NCBI RefSeq assembly: GCF_040049275.1
Contig: NZ_JBDZDT010000002.1
Location: 62,001-126,000 of the forward strand
DNA: 64,000 bases
DNA from: Aquabacter sp040049275
GTDB lineage: Bacteria > Pseudomonadota > Alphaproteobacteria > Rhizobiales > Xanthobacteraceae
Reading direction: 5' to 3'
Shown here: positions 1 through 9,179 of the stretch, piece after piece
Layout of the letters: every line of letters starts with the position of its first letter
Numbering within the stretch: the stretch's first letter is position 1
Notes under the pieces: model-generated
What the model was told of the DNA's origin: nothing
What the model saw: the letters and a program-made list of their open reading frames with translations, nothing else
The model's database searches: none
Translations under genes and position numbers: made by a program

Positions 1-3000
1 GCTTGGCGAGCCCCGGGCGCTTGCGGATTTCGGCCATGGCTTCATAGCCGTCCATCACCGGCATCATGATGTCCATGAGGACGATCTCCACGTCCCGCCT
101 TTCATCCAACTGGGCAAGCGCCTTCACGCCGTCCTGCGCCAGCACCACCTCCATGCCCTTGCCGCGCAGCACCTTGGCGAGAGCGTAAATGTTGCGCATG
201 TCGTCGTCTACAACCAGAACGATGCGTCCCTTCAGGTCGCCGTCCGGCTCCGCCGGCACCGCCTTCGATGCATGCTGCACGCTGTGCAGGAACAGGCTGA
301 CCTCGTCCAGCAGGCGGTCGGGGGAAAGCGCGCCCTTGATCACGATGCTGTCCGTGAAGCTGCGCAGGCGCAGGCTTTCCTCGCTGGTGAGGTCGCGGCC
401 GGAATAGACCACCACCGGCGCCTGGATATCGCGCGCCGCCATGTGCTCCAGCACCTCGAAGCCGGACATGCCCGGCAGGCCGAGATCCAGCACGACACAG
501 TCGAAGGGGGTCTGCTCCATCATGGCGACGGCATCCTCGCCGCTGCTCGCTTCCGCCACGTCTATGCCCTCGCGGGCAATCAGCTTGTGGGCCGCGAAGC
601 GGGCCGCGGGGTCATCGTCCACCACAAGGACCCGGCGCTGGCGCTCGGAGGAAAAGTGCGTGAGCACCGCCAGGGCGCCGGACAGGTCCTCGGCGGTCAC
701 GGGCTTCGTGAGGAAGCCCACCGCGCCGAGTTCCCGGCCGCGCCGGGACTCGTCGAGGGCCGAGACGATGTGAACCGGGATATGGCGGGTGGTGGCGTCC
801 TGCTTCAACCGCTCGATCACACCCCAGCCGTCCATGCCCGGCAGCATGACGTCCAGAAGGATGCCGGTGGGCTGATGGGTGCGCGCGAGGGCGAGCCCGC
901 TTTCGCCGTCGCCTGCCGCAATCGCCTGATAGCCCTTCCGCCGGACGAGGCCCACGAGGGTGCGGGCGAAGATGGGGTCGTCCTCCACGATGAGGATGCG
1001 CGAGGTGCCTTCGCGGAGGTCCTCGCGGTCGTCTTCCACCTTGGGCGTCGGACGCGGCGGGCGGATCACCGGGAGCGGGACTCTGCGCACCTCCGGCTCC
1101 TCGGCCGCCACATCCGCCGGTGCGCCGACTGGGAGGACAAGGCGGAACCGCGTGCCGCGCCCCAGTTCGCTCTCCACCGTCACGTCGCCGCCGAGGAGCA
1201 CCGCGAGGCTGCGGGAGATGGCGAGGCCGAGGCCGGTGCCGCCGAACTGGCGGCGCGTGCTCGCATCCACCTGCTCGAATGCCTCGAAGATGGTTTCCAG
1301 CTTGTCGGCGGGGATGCCGATGCCGGTGTCGGACACTTCGACGGCAAGCGCGTCGCCGCCGTTTGCGGCCGCGAAGGTTAGGTTCACGGAGCCGTCGGCG
1401 GTGAATTTGAAGGCGTTGCCGAGAAGGTTGTTGGTGATCTGCTCAAGCTTGCCGTCGTCGGTGGCGATGGATTTCGGCGCGTCGTCCGCGACGGTCACGC
1501 TGAAGGCCAGCCCCTTTTCCAGCGCCACGTGGCGGAAGTTGCGCTCCATCCTCTGGGCGAAGGCGGGGATGCTGACCGGCTCGATGGCGACATCCATCTT
1601 GCCCGCCTCCACCTTCGAGAGGTCCAGGATCTCGTTGATCAGCCGCAACAGGTTCGATCCGCTGCCATGGATGATGGAGGCGGCCTCCACCTGGTCCGAA
1701 TTGAGGTTGCCGTCGTGATTCTCAGCAAGGTCATGGGAGAGGATGAGCAGGCTGTTGAGCGGCGTGCGCAGCTCGTGGGACATGTTGGCGAGGAACTGCG
1801 ACTTGTACTGGTTCGCCCGCGCAAGATCGCTCGCCTTCGCCTCGGTCTCCTGCTGAAGGGTCTCCAGCTGGTCCTTCTGCTGGTTCAGGTGGTCGGTATT
1901 GCGCTGGAGCTCCGCGTTCGAGGCCTGAAGCTCCTGTGCCTGCACCCGCAATTCCTCTTCCGAGGCGATAAGGCGCTGCGACTGCTGCTGCAATTGCTCG
2001 TTGGTGGTGCGCAATTCCTCTTGCTGGGTGCGAAGCTCCTCCTCCGCCGCGCGCAGCTCATGCTCCTGCCGGCGGCTCTGGTCCAGGAGCCGGCTCGTTT
2101 CGAGCGCCCGGAGGAGATTGTCGAGCGACAAAGCGATGGTGGCCGTCGCCTCCTCGAGCAAATGCTGGCGCGCGCCGGAGAACGGCTCGAAGCTTGCCAG
2201 CTCCAGAACGCCCAGCAGGCTGTCCTTGTTGACGATCGGCAGGATGAAGATGGAGCGGGGCCGCGCCTCGCCCGTGCCGGACTGGATGCGGACGTAGTCA
2301 TCCGGCACCGTGGAGAGCAGGATGGGCTTGCGCTCGGCGGCACACTGTCCCACGAGCCCGTCCCCCAGCCGGAGGTTCGGCTGGACGTGGTCGCGGGACT
2401 TGTAGCCGTAACTTCCCTCCAGCTCGAGTGCGCCCTTGTCCGGATCGAACACGTAGAAGAGGGCCACCCGCGCGTCGAGGCGGGGGCCGAGGTCGGACAG
2501 GAGATCATCGGCGAAGGTGTGCAGGTCGTCCGCTTCCTGGAGCTTGACCGCAAGGGTGCCGAGGCCGGTCTTGATCCAGTCGCTCTCGTGCGTCGCAACC
2601 GCCATGGTCTTGAACACGTTCAGGGCGCGGCCGATGACGCCGACCTCGTCGCGCCGTTCAAGGTGCGGGATGACGATGGAATGGTCGTGATCGGCGAGCC
2701 GCTCCATGAGGGATGCCAGCTCGCGCAGCGGCCGGGCGATGAAGCGGGCGGTGAGGAAGAAGGCGCCGATCCCCGCCAGCAACGTCGCCGCCAGCGCGAC
2801 GAGATTGACCAGGTCGAGGAGATCCTCATGGCGGCGCAGATTGTCGCGCGCGGAGGTCAGCTGGGCGTTCGCCGTCGATATCAGCTGGTCCAGCACCGTG
2901 GCGATGGTCCGGCTGCCCGTCTCCCCCAGCTCGGCGTTGAGGAACACCTCCAGCCCCACATCGCGCTCCGCTTCCGCGGCCGTGCCCGCGGCGAACCGCT

Positions 3001-3424
3001 CGGACAGGAGCAGCATGGGCGCCGCATTGGTCTGGGCCCAACGCTCGTTCAACGCGGCGGCCCGGTCGGCAGCGGCCCGCAGCGCCGGCTCCCGCGCCGT
3101 CATCTGGCGCAGCTTGTCGAGGCTCTCCTCCACCTCTTTGACGATCGCCTGATAGGTTCCGAGATTCGCGTTGGTGCGGGAGAACAGGGTGCGGACGAGC
3201 GCGATCTGGCGGCGGCTGAGCCCGCGTACCGTGATGTTCGTCTGGTTGATGAGGGTGGTCAGTTCCTCGGCAGCGGTCTGGGCCTTGTCGGCGGCTTTCA
3301 GGGTGACGGTGTTGGCACCCAGCAGAACCAGCAGGATGCCGATCATCACCGCAAGGACGAGGGCGAACTTCCACTGGACGGACAGATCGGCCAGCCAGGA
3401 CCTCTTGGAACGCCCCTCCGACAT
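1..3424 (-). CDS. Hybrid sensor histidine kinase, CHASE3-HAMP-GAF-HisKA-HATPase-REC-REC-REC (C-terminus beyond window)
   Basis: Membrane-bound hybrid kinase of which 1141 residues lie in the window; the reading frame runs off the left edge inside the third receiver. Reading from the N-terminus: a membrane segment near 19-38, a CHASE3-like helical sensor region (about 45-195), a second membrane segment (about 205-225), HAMP (to about 280), a GAF domain (about 300-450), a coiled coil rich in Glu and Gln (about 450-535), HisKA with the MSHELRTPLN H-box (His550), a HATPase with DTGIGIP and GTGLGLAISR motifs, then three receivers. Probable phosphoacceptors are Asp858, Asp980 and Asp1118. The start ATG is preceded by a purine-rich stretch. 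Such proteins usually signal through an internal phosphorelay to a separate HPt or response regulator. The ligand is unknown and no cognate regulator is visible here. Confidence 0.93.
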   Translation of the reverse strand, partial: MSEGRSKRSWLADLSVQWKFALVLAVMIGILLVLLGANTVTLKAADKAQTAAEELTTLINQTNITVRGLSRRQIALVRTLFSRTNANLGTYQAIVKEVEESLDKLRQMTAREPALRAAADRAAALNERWAQTNAAPMLLLSERFAAGTAAEAERDVGLEVFLNAELGETGSRTIATVLDQLISTANAQLTSARDNLRRHEDLLDLVNLVALAATLLAGIGAFFLTARFIARPLRELASLMERLADHDHSIVIPHLERRDEVGVIGRALNVFKTMAVATHESDWIKTGLGTLAVKLQEADDLHTFADDLLSDLGPRLDARVALFYVFDPDKGALELEGSYGYKSRDHVQPNLRLGDGLVGQCAAERKPILLSTVPDDYVRIQSGTGEARPRSIFILPIVNKDSLLGVLELASFEPFSGARQHLLEEATATIALSLDNLLRALETSRLLDQSRRQEHELRAAEEELRTQQEELRTTNEQLQQQSQRLIASEEELRVQAQELQASNAELQRNTDHLNQQKDQLETLQQETEAKASDLARANQYKSQFLANMSHELRTPLNSLLILSHDLAENHDGNLNSDQVEAASIIHGSGSNLLRLINEILDLSKVEAGKMDVAIEPVSIPAFAQRMERNFRHVALEKGLAFSVTVADDAPKSIATDDGKLEQITNNLLGNAFKFTADGSVNLTFAAANGGDALAVEVSDTGIGIPADKLETIFEAFEQVDASTRRQFGGTGLGLAISRSLAVLLGGDVTVESELGRGTRFRLVLPVGAPADVAAEEPEVRRVPLPVIRPPRPTPKVEDDREDLREGTSRILIVEDDPIFARTLVGLVRRKGYQAIAAGDGESGLALARTHQPTGILLDVMLPGMDGWGVIERLKQDATTRHIPVHIVSALDESRRGRELGAVGFLTKPVTAEDLSGALAVLTHFSSERQRRVLVVDDDPAARFAAHKLIAREGIDVAEASSGEDAVAMMEQTPFDCVVLDLGLPGMSGFEVLEHMAARDIQAPVVVYSGRDLTSEESLRLRSFTDSIVIKGALSPDRLLDEVSLFLHSVQHASKAVPAEPDGDLKGRIVLVVDDDMRNIYALAKVLRGKGMEVVLAQDGVKALAQLDERRDVEIVLMDIMMPVMDGYEAMAEIRKRPGLAK

Positions 3425-3516
3425 GCCCTTGCCCCCTTGCACCGCAGGAGGTGCAAGGTGGCGTTTTGACCCGAAGGCAGCAACAGGAATTTCGTCGCTG
3501 GTGCGCGGCCCTTCAA

Positions 3517-3544
3517 CGCCCGGCCCGCCGCGGCGGGCCGGGCG
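3517..3544 (-). terminator. GC-only perfect hairpin between the RraA-like gene and the hybrid kinase
   Basis: A 28-nt perfect inverted repeat (CGCCCGGCCCGCC followed by its complement) begins a few bases past the stop codon of the RraA-like gene and lies upstream of the kinase. There is no clear T-run after it on the minus strand, so it may act as a weak or factor-assisted terminator or an mRNA-end stabiliser. The structure is seen directly; the role is inferred. Confidence 0.45.
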
Positions 3545-3549
3545 GCTGG

Positions 3550-4251
3550 TCAGCCCTTCTTCGAGGCCTCATAGCGGGCCTTGGTCTCGGCATTCATGGG
3601 ATAGAGGCCGGGCAGCGCGGCGCCGTTCATCACCTCGTTCATGATCCACGCCTCCATGCGCTCCTGCTCGGGCGCCTCGGCGAGCACCTGATCCAGCAGC
3701 GCCTGGGGGATCACCACCGCCCCGTCATTGTCCACCACGATCACATCGTCCGGGAACACCGCGACGCCGCCGCAGGCGATCGGCTCCTGCCAGGCGACGA
3801 AGGTGAGGCCAGCGACGGAGGGCGGGGCCGCCGCGCCCTGGCAGAAGATGGGAAGGCCGGTGTCGAGGCAGCCTTCGAGGTCGCGCAGCACGCCGTCGGT
3901 GACGAGCGCGGTCACCTTGCGCTGCTGCATGCGCGCGCACAGGATATCGCCGAAGATGCCGGCATCGGTGGTGCCCATGGCATCGGCCACCGCGATTGCG
4001 CCTTCCGGCATGGCCTCGATGGCCGCGCGGGTGGAGATGGGCGAGGCCCAGGAGGCCGGGGTCGCGAGGTCCTCGCGGGCCGGCACGAAGCGCAGGGTGA
4101 AGGCGGGGCCGACGAGCCGCCCCTGGCCCGGCTTCAGCGGGTGGGTGCCGCGCAGCCACACATTCCTCAAGCCCTTCTTGAGCAGGATGGTGGTGAGGGT
4201 GGCCGTCGAAATGCCGCGCAGCGTCTCAATGGCGGTCGGGTCCAGCGACAT
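3550..4251 (-). CDS. RraA-family protein (4-hydroxy-4-methyl-2-oxoglutarate aldolase / oxaloacetate decarboxylase-like)
   Basis: A 233-residue protein of the RraA/HMG-aldolase fold. It carries the family motif around GDILCARM followed by TDGVLRDLE; in characterised class II pyruvate aldolases the Arg and Asp of that second motif bind the substrate and the divalent metal. The same fold includes the RNase E inhibitor RraA, but the neighbours argue for a metabolic lyase. The start at 4251 is chosen because it follows a GAGAAGAGAG ribosome site and gives the family's usual N-terminus; the open frame extends further upstream but that part is arginine- and proline-rich and not family-like. It is divergent from a branched-chain-type ABC importer and probably acts on the imported compound or a breakdown product. 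Confidence 0.82.
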   Translation of the reverse strand: MSLDPTAIETLRGISTATLTTILLKKGLRNVWLRGTHPLKPGQGRLVGPAFTLRFVPAREDLATPASWASPISTRAAIEAMPEGAIAVADAMGTTDAGIFGDILCARMQQRKVTALVTDGVLRDLEGCLDTGLPIFCQGAAAPPSVAGLTFVAWQEPIACGGVAVFPDDVIVVDNDGAVVIPQALLDQVLAEAPEQERMEAWIMNEVMNGAALPGLYPMNAETKARYEASKKG

Positions 4252-4354
4252 GGGTCTCTCTTCTCTCAGATGTCTGGAGGGTGGCCTACTAGCCCATCGC
4301 CGCCGGCAAGGCGAAGGGGCCAAGCGGGCTATGTGAAAAACGTATCCTGACACG

Positions 4355-4369
4355 CTCATTTATTATGAG
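4355..4369. promoter_or_regulatory. Inverted repeat CTCAT-N5-ATGAG in the divergent promoter region
   Basis: A short palindrome sits in the 200-bp gap between the divergent RraA-like gene and the ABC binding-protein gene. The surrounding bases are AT-rich compared with the window, as expected for a promoter. It could be an operator serving both directions. The regulator is unknown and the repeat is short enough to be chance. Confidence 0.3.
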
Positions 4370-4451
4370 ATCGCATGTTCCGTTTCCCATAAGCTGCCGT
4401 CCAAGGCTTTATGTAATCAATCAAAAAAACATGGCCGGGAGGACGCAACAC

Positions 4452-5684
4452 ATGAACAGGATCGGGCGAAAGTCCCCATTATTACTTGTCTCTGCTCTTG
4501 CCTGCCTCATGGGAATGGGGGCGGCGGCACAGGCGGCGGACGACCTGAAGATCGCCCTCATCGCGCCCGTCTCCGGCCCCATGGCCCGCCAGGGCGACCT
4601 GATGCGCAAGGGCGCCGAGCTCGCCATCCAGGACATCAACGCGGCCGGCGGCATCAAGGCGCTCGGCGGCGCCAAGCTTTCCCTCCTAGTGGAGGATGCT
4701 GGCGACAAGGTGGAGACCGCGAAGAACGCCGCCCAGCGGCTCGTCGCGAACCGCCAGGGCGTGGTGGCCGGCACCGGCTCCTGGAGTTCTTCGCTGACCC
4801 TCGCCGTGACCGAGGTGACGGAGCGCGCGGCGCTCCCTTGGGTCACGCTCTCTTATGCCGACCAGATCACCGACCGCGGCTTCAAATATGTGGTGCAGAC
4901 CGTGCCGGTGGCGAGCCAGCTCGCGCTGAACGCCATGCCCACGGTGCTTGAGATGGCGCAGACCGCCTCGGGCAAGAAGCCCACCAAGGTCGCCATCATC
5001 TCTGACAGCACGGCGGCGTCCCAGGCCTTCGTCCAGCCGCTGCGCGACGGCGGGTTCCAGAAGCTCGGCGTCCAGGTGGTGGCGGACGAGGTGTTCACCC
5101 CGCCGCTGAACGATGCCACCTCCATGGTGCAGAAGCTGCGCGCCACGCGCCCCGACTTCCTGCTGTTCTATTCCACCGGCTTCCCCGACGCGAAGCTGGT
5201 GCTCAACAAGATGAACGAGTTCGGCCTCGGCAAGGGCAAGCTGCCCACGGTCACCGTAGGCGTGCAGTTCGCCAGCCCGGAAATGCTGAAGGCAGTCGGT
5301 CCCGAGCTGCTTGAGGGCCTCATCCTCGTCGCCCCCAACTGGCCCTCCAAGACCCAGGAAGCGGCCCTGCCCAGCCTCACCAGCCGCAGCGGCGAGCCCT
5401 GGCTCGGCCAGGACACCATCAGCACCTATGGCGACGTGATGCTCATCAAGGACGCGCTGGAGCGCGCCGGTTCTGCGGATGGCGACAAGGTCATGCAGGC
5501 CCTGCGCACCACGGACCGCAAGGACGGCCCCGCCGACTTCTATCTCGGCGATCGCCTCGCCTTCGACGACAAGGGGCGCCGCGTCGGCGGCGCGGTGGGC
5601 CTGATCCAGTGGCAAAGCGGCCTGCCGTATCTGATCTGGCCGAAGGAAGACGCGGTCAAGACACCGCTCTGGCCGAAGTCCTGA
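4452..5684 (+). CDS. Branched-chain amino acid-type ABC transporter substrate-binding protein
   Basis: A 410-residue periplasmic binding protein of the LivJ/LivK type (type I periplasmic-binding fold). Residues 1-25 form a signal peptide with a hydrophobic core ending in AQAA, and the mature protein opens with DLKIALIAPVSGPMARQGDLM, typical of the family. Family members bind amino acids, amides, urea, or aromatic and aliphatic acids, so the name does not fix the ligand. The ATG at 4452 is preferred over upstream in-frame starts because GGGAGGA lies just upstream and the signal peptide starts there. It is the first gene of a cluster with livH, livMG and livF, and is followed by a hairpin that may set its higher expression relative to the membrane components. 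Confidence 0.9.
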   Translation: MNRIGRKSPLLLVSALACLMGMGAAAQAADDLKIALIAPVSGPMARQGDLMRKGAELAIQDINAAGGIKALGGAKLSLLVEDAGDKVETAKNAAQRLVANRQGVVAGTGSWSSSLTLAVTEVTERAALPWVTLSYADQITDRGFKYVVQTVPVASQLALNAMPTVLEMAQTASGKKPTKVAIISDSTAASQAFVQPLRDGGFQKLGVQVVADEVFTPPLNDATSMVQKLRATRPDFLLFYSTGFPDAKLVLNKMNEFGLGKGKLPTVTVGVQFASPEMLKAVGPELLEGLILVAPNWPSKTQEAALPSLTSRSGEPWLGQDTISTYGDVMLIKDALERAGSADGDKVMQALRTTDRKDGPADFYLGDRLAFDDKGRRVGGAVGLIQWQSGLPYLIWPKEDAVKTPLWPKS

Positions 5685-5708
5685 CACTCAGGTCCACGCT
5701 GCTGGCAG

Positions 5709-5729
5709 GCGGGGCCGCATCGGCCCCGC
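5709..5729 (+). terminator. Hairpin between the binding-protein gene and livH
   Basis: A perfect 8-bp stem (GCGGGGCC / GGCCCCGC) with a 5-nt loop is followed by TTCCTTC. It lies 24 nt after the binding-protein stop codon. Hairpins here are common in ABC operons and usually cause partial termination or protect the upstream message. The structure is seen; the function is inferred. Confidence 0.55.
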
Positions 5730-5756
5730 TTCCTTCATGAGAGGCAAGCGCACGCG

Positions 5757-6716
5757 ATGACAGACATGCTGCCCGGCCTTGAGACCGTGCTCCAAACCCT
5801 CGCCACCGGCCTGCTGGTGGGCTGTACCTACGGCCTCATGTGCGTCGCGCTCGGCCTCATCTTCGGCATCATGCGCCTCATCAATTTCGCCCAGGGCGAC
5901 TTCCTGATGCTGGGCATGTATTTCGCCCTCGCCATTCTCTCTGGTCTCGGGCTGGGCACCAGCATCGGCTCGCTGCCCGCGCTGCTGCTGGCGGCGCTCG
6001 CCTCCATCCCTGCCTTCTTCCTGCTCGGCTGGGTGCTGCATTCCCTGCTTCTGGCGCGCATCGCCCAGAGGCGCGGCGCGACCGAGGGCGAGGCGCACCA
6101 GACCCAGCTCATCATGACGCTGGGCATCTCGCTGGTGCTCTCCAACGGCGCGCTCATGGCGTTCGGCTCCACGCCGGTCTCGCTCAACACGCCGCTCGCC
6201 TCCCAGGCCTTCGTGCTCGACCCTCTGGGCGGCGGCGATGTCCTGGTCTTCCTCAATGAGGCGCGGGTGCTGGCGGCGGTCGCGGCGCTCATCGCCGCCG
6301 GCGGGCTTTATGCCCTGCTCCACCGCACCGATCTCGGCCGGCGCCTGCGCGCCTCCGCCGACAATCCGCTCGCCGCCACTTACATGGGCATCGACGTGGT
6401 GTGGTCCTATCGCGTCACCTTCGGCCTCGGCTTCGGCCTCACCGCGCTGGCCGGCGTGATGGTGGCGACCTACTACCCCTTCCAGCCCTATGTGGGGCTC
6501 GACTTCGTCATCGTCATGTATGCCGGGGTGGTTCTGGGCGGGCTCGGCTCGGTCATGGGCTCGTTCTGGGGCGGGGTGATCATCGGCCTCGTGCAGCAGC
6601 TCTCCACCCTCGTGCTGCCGCTCCAGCTCCAGGGCACGACAGTGTTCGTGGTGTTCCTGCTCATCCTGCTGATCCGGCCCCAGGGCTTGTTCGGCCGCAG
6701 CGTGGAGCGCGCCTGA
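5757..6716 (+). CDS. Branched-chain amino acid-type ABC transporter permease, LivH family
   Basis: A 319-residue inner-membrane permease with about eight hydrophobic segments. The LivH family signature is clear near the N-terminus (GLLVGCTYGLMCVALGLIFG, then RLINFAQGDFLMLGMY), and the usual GLGSVMGSFWGG segment lies near residue 265. Length matches the family (about 290-320). It pairs with the LivM half of the next protein to form the translocation pore. Its stop codon overlaps the start of the next gene by one base (TGATG), implying translational coupling. Confidence 0.92.
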   Translation: MTDMLPGLETVLQTLATGLLVGCTYGLMCVALGLIFGIMRLINFAQGDFLMLGMYFALAILSGLGLGTSIGSLPALLLAALASIPAFFLLGWVLHSLLLARIAQRRGATEGEAHQTQLIMTLGISLVLSNGALMAFGSTPVSLNTPLASQAFVLDPLGGGDVLVFLNEARVLAAVAALIAAGGLYALLHRTDLGRRLRASADNPLAATYMGIDVVWSYRVTFGLGFGLTALAGVMVATYYPFQPYVGLDFVIVMYAGVVLGGLGSVMGSFWGGVIIGLVQQLSTLVLPLQLQGTTVFVVFLLILLIRPQGLFGRSVERA

Positions 6717-8476
6717 TGTTCAGCACGCGCCCCCGCCTCGCTTACTTCGCCGTCGCCATCATCGCGGTGCTCTATGTGGCGGCCATCTTCCTCACCACCA
6801 ATTCCTACTACCAGCTCATGCTGGCGCTGGTGCCGGTCTGGGCGGTGATGGGGCTCTCCTGGAACGTCTTCTCGGGCTATTCCGGCCTCGTCTCGTTCGG
6901 GCACGCGGCCTTCTTCGGCCTCGGCGCCTACACCACGACGCTCCTGTTCGCGAAGCTCAATATCACGCCCTGGATCGGCATTCCGGCTGCGGCTTTGGTG
7001 GGGTGCCTTGCGGGCGTGCTCATCGGCGCCATCACCTTCCGCCTGCGCGGGCATTACTTCGCCCTCGCCATGCTCGCCTACCCCTTGGCCATGCTCTACG
7101 TGTTCGAGTGGGCGCGCCTTCAGGAGGTGTCCTTCCCCATGAAGCGGGAGGACGCGGCCTTCTACATGCAGTTCCACGACCAGCGCTGGAACGCCCTCAT
7201 CGCGCTCGGCCTGCTGGTGATCGCGCTTCTCGTCTCGCTGAAGGTGGAGCGTTCGCGCTTCGGCATGTCGCTGCTCGCCATCAAGCAGAACGAGATCGCG
7301 GCGGAAGTGGCCGGCATCGACAGCTATCGCTGGAAGCTCAAAGCCATCGCGCTCTCCGGCGCGCTCGCGGGCGCCGCCGGCGGCTTCTATGCGGTGGTAC
7401 TGCTGGTGGTGACGCCCTTCACGGTATTCGGCCTCGCCACCTCCGCCCAGGCGCTCATTGTCACCATGTTCGGCGGGGTGGGCACGCTGTGGGGGCCGGT
7501 GGTGGGCGCGGCCTTCCTGGTGCCGGTGTCGGAGATCCTGCATGCGGAGCTGGGGGGCAAATTCCCCGGCATCCAGGGCGTGGTGTTCGGCATCGCCATC
7601 ATCCTCGTCATGATGAAGATGCCCCAGGGCATCGTCTGGGCCGTGCGCGACCGCTTCTTCGCCGGAAAGGGCCGCCCCGCCGGGTCCGCCGTGACCCCGG
7701 CGCACCTTGCGCCGGCCTTCATCCTGTCCGAGGCGGCGGAGACGCTGCTGGAGGTGCAAGGCGTGTCGCGGCGCTTCGGCGGCGTGAAGGCGCTCACCGA
7801 CGTGACGCTCAAGGTCCGCAAGCAGGAGATCCTCGGCATCATCGGCCCGAACGGCGCCGGCAAGACGACGTTGTTCAACGTCCTCAACGGCCTTGTCACG
7901 CCCGATGCCGGCAGCATCCACCTGAAGGGCACGCAGATGGTCGGGCTTCCGGCCAACCGCATCTGCGCGAAGGGCGTGGGGCGCACCTTCCAGGTGGCCC
8001 GCGTGTTCGCCCGCATGTCGCTCATGGAGAATGTGGTGGTGGGCGCCTTCGTCGGCGCGCCAACGGACGCCGAGGCGGCGGAGCGGGCGAAGGCCGCGCT
8101 CACCCGCGTCGGCCTCGGCCATCTGGGCGAGGCGCCGGCGGATACGCTCACCAATTACGAGCTGCGCCTCATGGAGCTGGCCCGCGCGCTCGCCGGCGGG
8201 CCCGTGATCATCCTCCTGGACGAGCCATTCGCCGGTCTCGATGCCGGCGAGGTTCGCGCCTTCATGGCGCTGCTGCGGACCCTGCGGGACGAGGGCATGA
8301 CCATCGCCATCATCGAGCACACCATGCAGGCCATGGTGCAGCTGGTGGACCGCTTCGTGGTGCTGGACCATGGCTGCGTCATCGCCGACGGGCCGCCGCG
8401 CGAGGTGGTGCGCGACCGCACCGTCATCACCGCCTATCTCGGCGACAAATGGGTGCCCGATGCTGTCGCTTCATAA
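6716..8476 (+). CDS. Fused ABC permease-ATPase, LivM-LivG
   Basis: A 586-residue fusion of two normally separate subunits. Residues 1 to about 320 are a LivM permease with many membrane helices (note GLSWNVFSGYSGLVSFGHAA near 45-65). Residues about 340-586 are a LivG ATPase with Walker A GPNGAGKTT (about 377) and Walker B VIILLDEPFAGLD (about 497). The ABC signature is unusual: where LSGGQ or a similar motif is expected, LTNYELRLMELARAL is found, so the core Ser-Gly-Gly is lost although the flanking helix is kept. The true start is the ATG overlapping the livH stop; the open frame continues further upstream but only as an out-of-frame shadow of livH. The following ATPase, LivF, has a normal signature. 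Confidence 0.9.
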   Translation: MFSTRPRLAYFAVAIIAVLYVAAIFLTTNSYYQLMLALVPVWAVMGLSWNVFSGYSGLVSFGHAAFFGLGAYTTTLLFAKLNITPWIGIPAAALVGCLAGVLIGAITFRLRGHYFALAMLAYPLAMLYVFEWARLQEVSFPMKREDAAFYMQFHDQRWNALIALGLLVIALLVSLKVERSRFGMSLLAIKQNEIAAEVAGIDSYRWKLKAIALSGALAGAAGGFYAVVLLVVTPFTVFGLATSAQALIVTMFGGVGTLWGPVVGAAFLVPVSEILHAELGGKFPGIQGVVFGIAIILVMMKMPQGIVWAVRDRFFAGKGRPAGSAVTPAHLAPAFILSEAAETLLEVQGVSRRFGGVKALTDVTLKVRKQEILGIIGPNGAGKTTLFNVLNGLVTPDAGSIHLKGTQMVGLPANRICAKGVGRTFQVARVFARMSLMENVVVGAFVGAPTDAEAAERAKAALTRVGLGHLGEAPADTLTNYELRLMELARALAGGPVIILLDEPFAGLDAGEVRAFMALLRTLRDEGMTIAIIEHTMQAMVQLVDRFVVLDHGCVIADGPPREVVRDRTVITAYLGDKWVPDAVAS

Positions 8477-9167
8477 GGTCTGCGTCCGCTACGGGGGCCT
8501 CTCCGCCCTCACCGACGTGTCGCTGGAGGTGGGGGAGGGCGAGTTCGTCACCGTCATCGGCCCCAACGGGGCGGGCAAGACCACGCTCATGAAGGCCATT
8601 TCCGGCGTGGTGCCGCTGGCCGGCGGGCGCATCATGCTGAGCGGCACGGACCTCTCCAAGGTGCCGGCGCAGAAGCGGCCCCATCTCGGCCTCGCCCATG
8701 TGCCGGAGAACCGGCAGGTGTTCGGCGGGCTCTCCGTGCTGGAGAATCTGGCGCTCGGCACCACGTCCCTGGCCGACCCGGCGCGGCGCGAGGCCAACAT
8801 CGAATATGTGCTGGACCTGTTCCCCATCCTCAGGGAGCGCACCACCCAGCTCGCCGGCACGCTCTCCGGCGGGCAGCAGCAGATGCTGGCCATCGGCCGG
8901 GGGCTTGCCTCCTCGCCCAAGGTGCTGCTGCTGGACGAGCCCTCCATGGGCCTCGCGCCGAGCATCGTGGACATGATCTTCGAGCGCATCGCCCGCATCC
9001 ATCGCGAGACGGGGCTCACCGTCGTACTGGTGGAGCAGCGGGCCATCGAGGCGCTGGAGCTCTGCACCCGTGCCTATGTGCTCACCACCGGCCGGGTGGT
9101 GGCGAGCGGCGCAGGGCGGGACCTCATGCGCAATGAAGAGGTCAGCCGCGCCTATCTCGGCGCCTGA
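8460..9167 (+). CDS. Branched-chain amino acid-type ABC transporter ATPase, LivF family
   Basis: A 235-residue ATPase with every standard motif: Walker A GPNGAGKTT, Q-loop within LAHVPENRQVFGGLSV, signature LSGGQQQML, Walker B VLLLDEPSMGLAP and the H-loop equivalent VEQ. It starts inside the end of the LivM-LivG gene (17-nt overlap), so the two are translationally coupled. It should form the heterodimeric motor with the LivG half of the preceding fusion; its intact signature may drive one of the two ATP sites while the other is compromised. Confidence 0.92.
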   Translation: MLSLHKVCVRYGGLSALTDVSLEVGEGEFVTVIGPNGAGKTTLMKAISGVVPLAGGRIMLSGTDLSKVPAQKRPHLGLAHVPENRQVFGGLSVLENLALGTTSLADPARREANIEYVLDLFPILRERTTQLAGTLSGGQQQMLAIGRGLASSPKVLLLDEPSMGLAPSIVDMIFERIARIHRETGLTVVLVEQRAIEALELCTRAYVLTTGRVVASGAGRDLMRNEEVSRAYLGA

Positions 9168-9179
9168 GGGGAGAGCGTC

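Noticed and set aside
1529..3469. Long open frame of 646 codons on the plus strand
   Set aside because: It is the antisense of the hybrid kinase. Its protein is low-complexity and family-less, while the minus strand gives clear HisKA, HATPase and receiver motifs; a by-product of high GC.
6488..8371. 627-codon minus-strand open frame across livH and livMG
   Set aside because: It is antisense to strong transporter motifs and is rich in His, Arg and Glu without domain structure; a GC shadow.
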